Positions 9,060 through 18,161 of a stretch of 64,000 nt of DNA are shown here, one piece after another. The notes beneath the pieces were generated by a model. The model had not been told where the DNA came from. It searched no databases and saw only the letters and a list, made by a program, of their open reading frames with translations. This DNA is from Legionella cherrii. GTDB taxonomy: Bacteria; Pseudomonadota; Gammaproteobacteria; Legionellales; Legionellaceae. The position numbers were made by a program, and so were the translations under genes. The stretch is taken from positions 471,501 through 535,500 of the forward strand of contig NZ_LR134173.1 in assembly GCF_900635815.1 (NCBI RefSeq), given 5' to 3'. Numbering within the stretch: the stretch's first letter is position 1; every line of letters begins with the position of its first letter.

Positions 9060-9758
9060 ATGGGTCATTATTTGATTATTGCAGCAAGCAGTGCAATAGG
9101 GCAATCGGTTACAACTTTGTTGACCAGGCGTGGCGATAAAGTATTCACCACGGCAAGGGATAACCATAAGATTCATCCAGACTTTATACTCGATGCCAGC
9201 AATTTTGATGCAGTTAGCGAAGTTTTTCATCAAGTCGGCAGCATTGACGGTGTTGTAAATTGCGCAGGTTCGTTACTTTTGAAAAGTGCTCATGCGACAA
9301 CATTTGCAGACTACCAGGCCTGCATTAATGCTTCTTTAACCACCTCATTTGCAACAGTTCGTGCTGCAGGTCTGATGATGAAAAAAGGCGGTTCAGTCGT
9401 ATTGATTTCATCCGCAGCCGCATTAGTTGGACTTGCAAATCACGAGGCGATTGCCGCTGCAAAAGCGGGAGTTATAGGTCTTGCTCAAGCAGCAGCAGCT
9501 ACTTATGCCCCCAATAATTTAAGAGTCAATGTGGTAGCGCCAGGAATGGTCTCGAGCCCATTGACGTCTCCTTTGTTAAATAATCAATTAGCTCATAATG
9601 CATCCAAAGCAATGCACCCTTTAGGACGTATTGGGACACCAGAAGATATTGCTCAAGCGATTATATTTTTACTAAGTCCAGAAAATAACTGGATAACCGG
9701 ACAAGTTCTTGCTGTTGATGGAGGCTTAAGCCATGTCCGACCCAAGATGAAAATTTAA
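9060..9758 (+). CDS. SDR-family oxidoreductase lacking the catalytic tyrosine
   Basis: Short-chain dehydrogenase of 232 residues from the ATG at 9060; an in-frame TTG at 9045 is a less likely start. A Rossmann start (YLIIAASSAIGQ), the NCAG motif, LISSAAAL and the C-terminal GQVLAVDGG are all visible. The YxxxK motif reads IAAAK (Ile131 to Lys135), so the catalytic tyrosine is absent while serine and lysine remain. The coenzyme glycine motif is also relaxed. It lies 21 bases upstream of the photolyase-related gene and is probably co-transcribed. It may bind nucleotide without normal catalysis, or act on an unusual substrate. Confidence 0.8.
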   Translation: MGHYLIIAASSAIGQSVTTLLTRRGDKVFTTARDNHKIHPDFILDASNFDAVSEVFHQVGSIDGVVNCAGSLLLKSAHATTFADYQACINASLTTSFATVRAAGLMMKKGGSVVLISSAAALVGLANHEAIAAAKAGVIGLAQAAAATYAPNNLRVNVVAPGMVSSPLTSPLLNNQLAHNASKAMHPLGRIGTPEDIAQAIIFLLSPENNWITGQVLAVDGGLSHVRPKMKI

Positions 9759-9779
9759 CTCACTAATAAAAAACAAGTT

Positions 9780-11318
9780 ATGACAAAACTCTGCTTTATT
9801 TTAGGCGATCAATTGAGTGAAACTTTGTCTGCACTGAGTGACATCAATAGGCATGATGATATTGTACTGATGTGTGAAGTTAAAGAAGAAGCAACTTATG
9901 TCAGTCATCATCCTAAAAAAATTGCCTTTTTGTTTTCTGCAATGCGTCATTTTGCTCAAGCACTTAAAGATAAAGGATATTGTATTCACTACATAAAATT
10001 TGATGATCCAGATAATCAGGGAAGTCTGATCAAGGAACTCATACGGGCCGTTGAAAAAATAAAGCCTTCAGTAATTAATCTTACTGAACCAGGGGAATGG
10101 CGCATTCTTCAAATGTTTGAGGATTTGCAAAGTAAATTACCTGTTCCATTAAGAATTTTCGAGGACAATCGCTTTCTATGCCCAATCAACGAATTTAAAG
10201 ATTGGTCCAAAGGAAAAAAACAACTGCGCATGGAGTTTTTTTACCGGATGATGCGTCAAAAATATCGGATTTTAATGGATAACAAGGGCAATCCAATCGG
10301 GGGCTCTTGGAATTATGATGTGCAAAATCGTAATCCTGCAAAACACATTCCCTCATTTCCAGAACGCTTGGATTATCCAGAAGATGAGATTACCACCGAA
10401 GTTTTGCAAGTGGTGAAAAAACATTTTTCAAAACATTTCGGTCAATTATATCCCTTTGATTTGGCAGTGACTCGTGCCGATGCATTATCGGAAGCACATT
10501 ATTTTATTGAGCATTGCCTCATCTCTTTTGGCAACTATCAGGATGCAATGCGAACCAATGAAACCACTTTGTATCATTCAAAACTGTCGTTTTATCTTAA
10601 TGTCGGGCTGTTATTACCCCTAGAACTTTGTCGTATTGCAGAACAAGCCTACCTAGAACAAAAAGCACCTCTTAATTCAGTAGAAGGATTCATACGTCAG
10701 ATTCTAGGCTGGCGAGAATACATTCGTGGTATTTATTGGCAATTTATGCCCGCTTACAAAGAAATGAATTACTTTCAAGCTACAAGAGATTTACCTGCTT
10801 TTTTCTGGGGAGCAAATACTCAAATGTTTTGTATTAAGGAAGTAGTTCGCCAAACTTCGGTAGAGGCTTATTCGCATCATATCCAGCGACTCATGATAAC
10901 CGGTAATTTTGCATTACTTGCAGGCATCAATCCTAAACAAGTCTGTGAGTGGTATCTTGCAGTTTATGCTGATGCGTATGAGTGGGTAGAACTCCCCAAC
11001 ACCCTAGGCATGGCACTTTATGCCGATGGGGGGTTGATGGCAAGCAAGCCCTATGCTGCCAGTGGAAAATACATTCAACGCATGAGTAATTTTTGTGAAT
11101 CATGCTCCTATGATCCAAATGTTTTATTAGGAGAAAAAGCCTGTCCCTTTAATGCATTATATTGGAATTTTCTGAAACAAAATGAAGACAAGCTGAAACA
11201 TAATCCTCGACTTCATTATGCTTATATGAACTGGCACAAAATGGCCCCTGATAAAAGAGAAGCCATATATACTCAGGCACGAGAAATATTAGCTTCCTTA
11301 GATTCAGGCCGTCTTTAG
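9780..11318 (+). CDS. Iron-sulfur bacterial cryptochrome/photolyase, (6-4)-type
   Basis: Protein of 512 residues of the deoxyribodipyrimidine photolyase-related family (FeS-BCP), known to repair (6-4) photoproducts with FAD, a lumazine antenna and a 4Fe-4S cluster. Cluster cysteines are Cys351, Cys439, Cys442 and Cys455; the spacing of 88, 3 and 13 equals that of Agrobacterium PhrB. The start TKLCFILGDQLS is characteristic and the C-terminal FAD-binding half is intact (EGFIRQILGWREYIRGIYW). The gene follows the SDR gene closely and converges on TspO. Probably an active repair enzyme. Confidence 0.92.
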   Translation: MTKLCFILGDQLSETLSALSDINRHDDIVLMCEVKEEATYVSHHPKKIAFLFSAMRHFAQALKDKGYCIHYIKFDDPDNQGSLIKELIRAVEKIKPSVINLTEPGEWRILQMFEDLQSKLPVPLRIFEDNRFLCPINEFKDWSKGKKQLRMEFFYRMMRQKYRILMDNKGNPIGGSWNYDVQNRNPAKHIPSFPERLDYPEDEITTEVLQVVKKHFSKHFGQLYPFDLAVTRADALSEAHYFIEHCLISFGNYQDAMRTNETTLYHSKLSFYLNVGLLLPLELCRIAEQAYLEQKAPLNSVEGFIRQILGWREYIRGIYWQFMPAYKEMNYFQATRDLPAFFWGANTQMFCIKEVVRQTSVEAYSHHIQRLMITGNFALLAGINPKQVCEWYLAVYADAYEWVELPNTLGMALYADGGLMASKPYAASGKYIQRMSNFCESCSYDPNVLLGEKACPFNALYWNFLKQNEDKLKHNPRLHYAYMNWHKMAPDKREAIYTQAREILASLDSGRL

Positions 11319-11800
11319 GCTTGCGTATTAAGAATCCAAATGATCCCATTGAGATAACTTGCAAAAACAAGCCAGAAAAAATAAGGGGTTAGGAGTAAGG
11401 TAATTTCTTTTTGCTTATTTTTGATGGTCATTAAAACAATGGCTGCATTTAAAGCCACCATAACGACTATCCATAAAAAACTAAATCCCAACCAATGCAG
11501 TTGAAAAAAAAGTGGTGTCCATATCCAATTCATAATCAGTTGAATAAGATAAAGACGAAGCACTGTTTTATTTTGAGGCTTATGCCGATTTTGCCACAAG
11601 GTAAAACCAACAATCGCAAGAAATGCATATAAAATTGACCACACCAGTGAAAACACCCACCCGGGAGGAGTTAGAATTGATTTATGTAAGCCTTCATACC
11701 AAGAATAGATATTCTCTTGGGTCAATAAACCTAAGAAAAATCCAATGACCTCAAAAAATAAAATCCAAACAATCAGTTTAATTCCGCTTTCTTTACGCAA
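11315..11800 (-). CDS. tspO: TspO/MBR family tryptophan-rich membrane protein
   Basis: Five-helix membrane protein that binds porphyrins and related ligands. From a TTG start at 11800, preceded by GGAGAG, it is 161 residues, the family norm; the longer frame to 11857 has no start signal. The LTPPGWVFSLVWSILY motif and later tryptophans (NWIWTPLFF) are diagnostic. Its start overlaps the end of the upstream SDR gene, so it is translated from the same minus-strand operon as phrB. TspO genes often lie beside photolyase genes in light-responsive clusters. Its stop overlaps the stop of the convergent FeS photolyase gene by four bases. Confidence 0.88.
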   Translation of the reverse strand: MRKESGIKLIVWILFFEVIGFFLGLLTQENIYSWYEGLHKSILTPPGWVFSLVWSILYAFLAIVGFTLWQNRHKPQNKTVLRLYLIQLIMNWIWTPLFFQLHWLGFSFLWIVVMVALNAAIVLMTIKNKQKEITLLLTPYFFWLVFASYLNGIIWILNTQA

Positions 11801-12662
11801 AATGCTCTCTCCATAGTTGCATGAGCCCCTCCCGAAATGAAGGATACTGTAAAACAATATTCAGTTCTTTTTTTATTTTTAAATTAGACACACGACGATT
11901 GCTCCAATAGAATTCTTGCTCTCTTGGTGATAATGAGGCTTCTTCAAACGGAATTAGAGGCAATGGCGATTGTTTCAATAACGAAGCAGCATAAGCATCA
12001 ACCTCATGCGATGCAGCTGGCTCATCATCAGCGACATTGTAGGTAGATAAAGGATGTGGGTTCTTTATTGAAGCAAGAAGCACGGACACAATATCATCAA
12101 CATGAATACGCGAAAAGACCTGGCCTTCTTTAAAAATACTGTACTTTTTCCCCGATATAATTCGCTCAAGTGGATTTCTTTGCGGTCCATAAATTCCTGC
12201 CAGCCTGAAAATATGTAAAGGAAGTTGATTGCTTTCTGCATAAGAAAACCATGCTTTTTCTGCTTCCAAACGTAAAATTCCAGAGGCACTCTTTGGTCTA
12301 CAAATACTTTCTTCATCAACCCAATTTCCTTGATAATCACCGTAGACACCCGTTGAAGAAAGATAGCCTAACCATTGAATATGCGCCCTATTCCCCTGAA
12401 TCAATTCTGCATAAGAAGACAACACCAGATCACCAATACGTGCATCAGGCGGAATGCTAATCAGTAGATGAGTGGATTGCCTGAGGTAGTATTCTATATC
12501 TGCAGCCTGAAAATCAATCAGGGTGATTTTTGCAGGATGAGTCATCGCTTTTTGGGTTTCTTGGCGTGTTGTTCCAACGACGTTAAAACCGAGTTGAATC
12601 AATCGCTGAGCGAGTCGATTCGCGGTATAGCCAAAACCAAAGATAAAGAAAGATGGTGTCAT
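11793..12662 (-). CDS. Extended SDR, NAD(P)-binding epimerase-like protein (YeeZ-like)
   Basis: Protein of 289 residues. A Rossmann motif opens the protein (FFIFGFGYTANRLAQ), followed by LSSTGVYGDYQGNWVDE, which contains the serine and tyrosine of extended SDRs, and then an IFRLAGIYGP segment. This matches the YeeZ-like NAD-dependent epimerase group, whose substrate is unknown. The start overlaps the phrB stop by four bases and its end overlaps tspO, so the three genes form one operon. Its role in the light-related cluster is unknown. Confidence 0.82.
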   Translation of the reverse strand: MTPSFFIFGFGYTANRLAQRLIQLGFNVVGTTRQETQKAMTHPAKITLIDFQAADIEYYLRQSTHLLISIPPDARIGDLVLSSYAELIQGNRAHIQWLGYLSSTGVYGDYQGNWVDEESICRPKSASGILRLEAEKAWFSYAESNQLPLHIFRLAGIYGPQRNPLERIISGKKYSIFKEGQVFSRIHVDDIVSVLLASIKNPHPLSTYNVADDEPAASHEVDAYAASLLKQSPLPLIPFEEASLSPREQEFYWSNRRVSNLKIKKELNIVLQYPSFREGLMQLWREHFA

Positions 12663-14077
12663 TTGAGATCCTTCTTTTTTAACTGATTGTAATAATTTAA
12701 AGCCCTCGTCCTGGCCTCATGGTGATTAATAATTGGCATCGGATAGTTTGTAGTTCGATAAATCTTCTCAGAATCTATAGATTCCCAAGGCGCATGGATT
12801 GATTGACTTTTTAATTGAGCAAGCTCCGGAACCCATTGACGAATATAGCTACCATCCGCATCAAATTTCTGACTTTGTAACACCGGATTGAAAATCCGGA
12901 AATAAGGTGCTGCATCAGCACCAGAGCCGGCCACCCATTGCCAACTCGCACTATTATTTGCTAAATCGGCATCGACAAGAGTATCTAAAAACCAATCGGC
13001 GCCCAAACGCCAATCAATGAGTAAACCCTTGGTTAAGAATGATGCAGCAATCATCCGGACACGATTGTGCATATAGCCTGTTGCCCATAACTCCCTCATC
13101 CCGGCATCGATTATTGGATAACCGGTCAAACCTTTTTGCCAGCAAGCTAATAATTTTTCATCGTTGTGCCACGGAAATGCATCAAACTCATTCCTGAAAT
13201 TCTCGGATGGAAGTCTTGGGAAGTGATACAGTAAATACACTGAAAACTCTCGCCATCCCAGTTCTGAGAGAAAATGGTCCGCTGATGATAAATCACATTT
13301 CGGAGCGAGTTTTGCCAGTTCAATTGCTCTTACAATGGTCCATGGGCTGATCTCACCAAAATGTAGATGGGGTGATAAACGTGAAGTTGCATTTTTTATG
13401 GGAAAATCTCGGTTTTTTTTATAATCATCCAGTTGATGTTCTATGAACTCAAGTAATTTTTGTTGCGCACCCTCTTCTCCTGGAGTCCAATATTCTCTAA
13501 ATCGCGCAGCCCAATTGATGGTAGGTAATAATTTCCACTCCAAAAGCTTATCGCTGTTCACTTCAATTCCAGCAGGTCGATGTTCTAAATGCATAGCCGC
13601 TTGAATATTAAGATTTTGTTTACAGTGGTTCCAATAGGGCGTAAAAACTTTAAAATAATCACCGTTTTTATTTTTAATTGTCCAAGGTTCATGAAGCACA
13701 CTTCCGTTAAAACTTAGGACTTCGATACCCTGTTCGAGCAAAGTTGCTTTAATCTTTTTATCACGCAAAATAGCAGCGGGCTCATAACAGCGATTCCAAT
13801 ATACTGAGCTCACAGAAATGTTCTTTATCAAGTCTAAAATAATCTCCAGAGGATCGCCCTTGCGCAGAATAAGATTTAATCCAAGTTTTGCAAGGGAGTT
13901 ACTTAAAGAGGTAAGACTATGATGAAGCCACCAAGCTTGTGCTCCTCCTAAAACACTATTTTGTGCATCATAAATATACAGCGGGATCACAAACTGATGC
14001 CGAGAACAAGCCTCGATAAACGCAGGGTTATCGTTTAATCTTAAATCGTAACGAAACCAGACTAATGCAATAGTCAT
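12659..14077 (-). CDS. phrB: Deoxyribodipyrimidine photolyase (CPD photolyase)
   Basis: FAD-dependent enzyme that uses blue light to split cyclobutane pyrimidine dimers. From the ATG at 14077, with GAG upstream, it is 472 residues, the length of E. coli PhrB; an upstream extension to 14116 lacks a ribosome site. The antenna domain starts IALVWFRYDLRLNDNPAF. The FAD-binding core includes FPIKNATSRLSPHLHFGEIS, GYPIIDAGMRELWATGYMHN and SASWQWVAGSGADAAPYFRI. First gene of the phrB-SDR-tspO operon. The window therefore encodes two photolyases with complementary lesion ranges. Confidence 0.95.
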   Translation of the reverse strand: MTIALVWFRYDLRLNDNPAFIEACSRHQFVIPLYIYDAQNSVLGGAQAWWLHHSLTSLSNSLAKLGLNLILRKGDPLEIILDLIKNISVSSVYWNRCYEPAAILRDKKIKATLLEQGIEVLSFNGSVLHEPWTIKNKNGDYFKVFTPYWNHCKQNLNIQAAMHLEHRPAGIEVNSDKLLEWKLLPTINWAARFREYWTPGEEGAQQKLLEFIEHQLDDYKKNRDFPIKNATSRLSPHLHFGEISPWTIVRAIELAKLAPKCDLSSADHFLSELGWREFSVYLLYHFPRLPSENFRNEFDAFPWHNDEKLLACWQKGLTGYPIIDAGMRELWATGYMHNRVRMIAASFLTKGLLIDWRLGADWFLDTLVDADLANNSASWQWVAGSGADAAPYFRIFNPVLQSQKFDADGSYIRQWVPELAQLKSQSIHAPWESIDSEKIYRTTNYPMPIINHHEARTRALNYYNQLKKKDLK

Positions 14078-14364
14078 ATAAATCTCAAACAGAAACGATA
14101 ATTTCAAATGTATCAATTTATCTAATAAATTAATAGAAATACGAAGAACCTTAAATCAATATCAAGAATTTATTACTGGAATAACCTAAAAAAAACGGTT
14201 TGAGTTTGAAAAAATTTCATAATGAAAATCGCTAGGCTAAAACCCATCACCGCAAAATTACATTGAAATTTTACTAGAGTCCAACCAGCGACATTCAGAA
14301 ATGGTTCAATGCGACTTCCATAGCCTAAAATTTCCCTCCATAACGCCCTATCAACAACGAAAGC

Positions 14365-15306
14365 TCATAATGCTGCAACTGGTAATTCATTCGAGGAAAT
14401 GGGCTCAATATCCCAATTGGCTTGGTGTTGTATTAATCCTTTTTCAAGTGCTGGCGCGAGAAGCTGGGATAAATGGCTTTCCTTATAGTATTTTATGAAA
14501 CGAGAAGCGTAAGCAAATCGTTCACAATCAGATATTTTTTCATCACTAAGATGCTTAATAGCTTCCGAGCTTTCCGTACTAGAAAAAAACCAATTTAATC
14601 TTAATAGGCCCGATAAACCGCAACATCTTGATGATTTGTACTGATAATAATCTTTAATAACCGAAGCGATTTCACCAAGTGACAGTTTAGGATAATTCTC
14701 TTTGCTGTTATACATGAAGCACCTATCCTGTTGTGCTTGCTCTCTAAATAGTTCTAATTTTGTTTTTTTGGTACGGTCCGCTCGATGGGAATTTGATTTT
14801 TCTGCCAGGTTATTGGAGAGGAATTGAAGCCTGATTGCTCCGTTTTCGTGTTCTTTGTATTTTTTGAGTGAGTTTAAAAATGAGTGAGTCATGATGGATG
14901 CTTCTTTTGTGTTGGCATCAAGATAAATAAGGTTAATCTGTAGCCTCCCTTTAAAGTCATCAAACAAGCCATCTTCTTTCATTTTATCAGCCACTTCAGG
15001 AACTAATATTGAATTTTTACTTTCATCAGTGACCCTTAGGTGCAAGGACAAATTTTCAAAAAACCTTAAGGTTTCAGTTTTTACATGCTCAAGCCCTTGA
15101 AGGAGAGACTTTTTACCAGGCTTACCCGAGAATAGTACAGAAACTTTGCTGTTGTCCGGTAATTGGCTTAATTTTTTCTCACCATAGTAACAAACTATAA
15201 CCTCATGATTTTGCTTTGCTTCTAATAATAACCATTCTTCGATGATTTTGTTTAGATTTGGCGGAACTTCTTTCTTTTTAAAAGGAACATATAAATAATA
15301 ACTCAT
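14365..15306 (-). CDS. Uncharacterised 313-residue protein, effector candidate
   Basis: No recognised domain. It starts MSYYLYVPFKKKEVPP, has a possible alpha/beta region (HEVIVCYYGEKKLSQL, VSVLFSGKPG) and a Ser/Glu-rich helical C-terminal half ending ISSNELPVAAL. There is no signal peptide or membrane segment. It is a single gene with AT-rich flanks and its own promoter region. The composition and orphan status suit a Legionella secreted effector, but no specific translocation signal can be claimed. Confidence 0.65.
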   Translation of the reverse strand: MSYYLYVPFKKKEVPPNLNKIIEEWLLLEAKQNHEVIVCYYGEKKLSQLPDNSKVSVLFSGKPGKKSLLQGLEHVKTETLRFFENLSLHLRVTDESKNSILVPEVADKMKEDGLFDDFKGRLQINLIYLDANTKEASIMTHSFLNSLKKYKEHENGAIRLQFLSNNLAEKSNSHRADRTKKTKLELFREQAQQDRCFMYNSKENYPKLSLGEIASVIKDYYQYKSSRCCGLSGLLRLNWFFSSTESSEAIKHLSDEKISDCERFAYASRFIKYYKESHLSQLLAPALEKGLIQHQANWDIEPISSNELPVAAL

Positions 15307-15738
15307 TCTAAAACCACCCCTTAAAATGTATCATTTGTGTAAAATTTTGTAATAATTATACAAAAATTCAAAACAAATGTATAGTATTTGATCTGCATGA
15401 GATAAAGATGGGCATGCTGTTCGGGGTGAATCCTACCTTATGCCTTATTTGAAATAGGCTTTTGCACTGTTCGGCCCAATTACTTTTTACAGTATTCACT
15501 CAGGATTTGAGACAATTTGGGTGAGTAAATCCTCTATCCTAGGAACATCTGTTCACCTCCTAAAACCAGGTGCCAAATGACCACAGTGTGCTACACGCCT
15601 TTGTGGGTCTTTGATGCATTATTTTCTACTCTGGTAAAAATTGACTCGTAATCCGAGCAAAATGATGAATATCGACTGATCCTTAGAGCTCTTTTCCATT
15701 AATTGGTGTCGATTAAAATAGTTCCTGTATTGTGGATT
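15307..15738. other. Intergenic gap with no gene seen
   Basis: About 430 bases between a minus-strand orphan gene and tolC. The right-hand part next to the orphan is AT-rich and may hold its promoter. No open frame with a start signal, repeat-family copy or RNA gene is visible. Confidence 0.5.
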
Positions 15739-17154
15739 TTACTTTTCCAAATTCGTTGAGGAAAAGAAACGTACTAAATCTTTTAACTCTTCCTGTTGCA
15801 CCTGGGCATTTATCCAATTAAGTTTCACCTGGGTAGTTAATTGCTCTCGTTGATTCACAAGGAACAAAGTACTGTCCCCTTCAGTGAATTTTTTTGTCTC
15901 TCCCTGTTGCACCTTTAGTGCCAAAGAATATTCTTTTTTTAAGAAAGCGACTTGTTGACGCATTCTTCTTATCCCAATATAAAGATTGGTGAGTTCATTT
16001 CTAAGCTGCTCATACATAAACTTTTTTTCCGCTCGTATTTGCTCCAGCTCACTTTGGGTACGAATTAATTTTCCTTTGGCTTCTCGTCGTAATACAGGAA
16101 ATTTGAAAGAAACTCCGATAAAAGCTGCCTGAGGAATTAACGCAGGATATCCTCCACTACCGTTTTGCTTAAAAGTAGATGCTGTAGCATCCAAATTGGG
16201 AAGCAACTCATTTTTCGCCAAATCACGCTTAAGTCTTATTATTTTTGAGTAGTTTCGCAGTTTCTGTAATGCAGGATGGCCAACTAACTGAGGGAATCCT
16301 TGGGCTAATTGACGTGGCTGCATCAAAAGCTGGGAAGGCAGACTTTGTTCCGATGGGATTTTAGGGTTCCCTCGTTCATCTCGATAATACAAAGATAAAT
16401 TTATTGCAGCTTGTTCGAATATCATTCTCCCTTGATTCAGCAACTGCTCTCTTTGGACTATTTGTTGTGTGTTTTCAGTGATTGCAAGTCGCGCGAGATC
16501 GCCCTGATTTGCTTGCTGTTCAATGGCAACTTGTCGCTTTCGCGCTAATTTTAATAACTCTCTAAAAGTTTTTAATTGCCACCCTGCTTCTACCCATTGC
16601 CAATAGGCTTTAATCGTTTCCTGATATATCTTAATTTTTATTGCTTCCATGTCGTGTTTTTTCAACTCAATGGACTCAGCGGTAGTTAATAAATCGGTTC
16701 GCTCCTTATCAATCAATCGATCTCGAAGTAAAGGTAATGATAAACCGGCTCGGTATTCTCCACCTGAATTCGTTAAGTAATTTTGATAATAAATAGGCCA
16801 GTTTCCATTGCCATTTCGATACCCAGCAAATAATTGGACTCCATTATAAAAAGTAGGAACACTAATCTGGGTATCTCCATAATTATTGATATAACCACCC
16901 GCTGGCTGGGATCGAGTGGTTGCATCAAGAGAGGGATCGAACTTTCCCAACGCACTCAAATGTGCACCTTGGGCCTTTGTAATTTCCAAACGTGCTATTT
17001 TAATTTTGGGATAATACTGAGTAACGCTCTGAAGCACCTTATCCAGGGTTAATTTATGGTCTTCACTTGCCACACTGACAACCGAGGGAAGACAACACAT
17101 AAAACCTAAAATGAGCTGATATTTAAAACCAGCATGAGTAAAAAATCGAATCAT
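15739..17154 (-). CDS. TolC-family outer-membrane efflux protein
   Basis: Protein of 471 residues with a signal peptide (hydrophobic LILGFMCCLPSVVSVAS). The mature protein has the duplicated long helices of outer-membrane efflux ducts, for example LDKVLQSVTQYYPKIKIARL and its C-terminal counterpart QVAFLKKEYSLALKVQQGE. It would form the outer-membrane channel of the tripartite exporter whose HlyD and ABC genes lie directly upstream; its start overlaps the HlyD gene by four bases. The substrate is unknown. Confidence 0.88.
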   Translation of the reverse strand: MIRFFTHAGFKYQLILGFMCCLPSVVSVASEDHKLTLDKVLQSVTQYYPKIKIARLEITKAQGAHLSALGKFDPSLDATTRSQPAGGYINNYGDTQISVPTFYNGVQLFAGYRNGNGNWPIYYQNYLTNSGGEYRAGLSLPLLRDRLIDKERTDLLTTAESIELKKHDMEAIKIKIYQETIKAYWQWVEAGWQLKTFRELLKLARKRQVAIEQQANQGDLARLAITENTQQIVQREQLLNQGRMIFEQAAINLSLYYRDERGNPKIPSEQSLPSQLLMQPRQLAQGFPQLVGHPALQKLRNYSKIIRLKRDLAKNELLPNLDATASTFKQNGSGGYPALIPQAAFIGVSFKFPVLRREAKGKLIRTQSELEQIRAEKKFMYEQLRNELTNLYIGIRRMRQQVAFLKKEYSLALKVQQGETKKFTEGDSTLFLVNQREQLTTQVKLNWINAQVQQEELKDLVRFFSSTNLEK

Positions 17155-18161
17155 GACGGATTCTTCCCTGGAGTACTTAACGAATTCTTTTCTGGAGTAC
17201 TTTCGGGCGGAAAGCCATTAAATTGGCGCCACAATTCATACCATAAAGGGACTTCGCCTAACTGAACCCAACCATGAACACGCACGCCTTGCCTTAAAAA
17301 TCGAGGTTGAGGCCAAGGCTCATCTGGAACAATGACGGCACGAAATAACCCCATTCCATTGTCGGTGGGATCTATAAAGGCTACCGTACCACCAAAAGTA
17401 CCTACAGCAATTTCTGGCCAACCTCTAAATTGGATTGCAGGCCATCCTTCAAACTGTAATCGAGCTTTTTGATGAAGTTGAACAAACGGAATATCATTGC
17501 CATCAATCCATAACTCCACCGCGCGCGATTGGGTGTCGGGAATAATTTGCGCCAAAACATCTCCTGCTTTAATGACTACACTCTCTTGACCTGTCAACCG
17601 TTTAAAAATCACCCCCGCCACATGTGCTTTTATAAGTTGTGTTTGTTGACGGGCGATTCGCACATCAACATCGACTAGATCAATATTTGCTTGCGCTAAC
17701 TCACTTTGGTATTTCGAATATTCAATTTGTGCCAATTCAAACTGACGCTTTGAATTAATTCCTTGCTGATACAATCTTTTTTGACGTTCTAGATTGGCTT
17801 TTCCGGCTATTATGGATTGCTGTGCTGCCTGTATCCGCAGTTCGATAGCTTTTTTTTCCAATTCCAATCGCTTCAATAATTGAGGATCAATATCACTGAT
17901 TTCAACAATAAGATCACCAGGCTGTACCTTCATTCCCTCATCAACATACCATTTTTTAATGCGTCCATTGATTGGTGAGTTCAATGTATGAAGTCGCTCA
18001 GTAGGGGAATAAGCAATCACCTTTCCATTGCCAAGAGCAAACTGTTGCCAGGGAGTAAAAATTAAAAATAAAATGAGAATCAAAGCAATAAGAACAATGA
18101 TTTTGGCGATTTTTTGGGGCTTGGGGAGTTTTGCGATCATCGTATAGGCATGTAATTTCAT
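17151..18161 (-). CDS. HlyD-family membrane fusion protein
   Basis: Periplasmic adaptor of 336 residues. One membrane segment (IIVLIALILILFLIFTPW) follows a short cytoplasmic N terminus. Then come a biotinyl-lipoyl-like half (WYVDEGMKVQPGDLIVEISD), a coiled-coil hairpin (about residues 85-160) and the second lipoyl half. It links the inner-membrane ABC protein to TolC. The gene overlaps both neighbours by four bases, so translation is coupled. Confidence 0.88.
   Translation of the reverse strand: MKLHAYTMIAKLPKPQKIAKIIVLIALILILFLIFTPWQQFALGNGKVIAYSPTERLHTLNSPINGRIKKWYVDEGMKVQPGDLIVEISDIDPQLLKRLELEKKAIELRIQAAQQSIIAGKANLERQKRLYQQGINSKRQFELAQIEYSKYQSELAQANIDLVDVDVRIARQQTQLIKAHVAGVIFKRLTGQESVVIKAGDVLAQIIPDTQSRAVELWIDGNDIPFVQLHQKARLQFEGWPAIQFRGWPEIAVGTFGGTVAFIDPTDNGMGLFRAVIVPDEPWPQPRFLRQGVRVHGWVQLGEVPLWYELWRQFNGFPPESTPEKNSLSTPGKNPS

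Noticed and set aside
11801..11857. Longer TspO start
   Set aside because: The extension overlaps the upstream SDR gene, has no ribosome site, and would add residues absent from the family.
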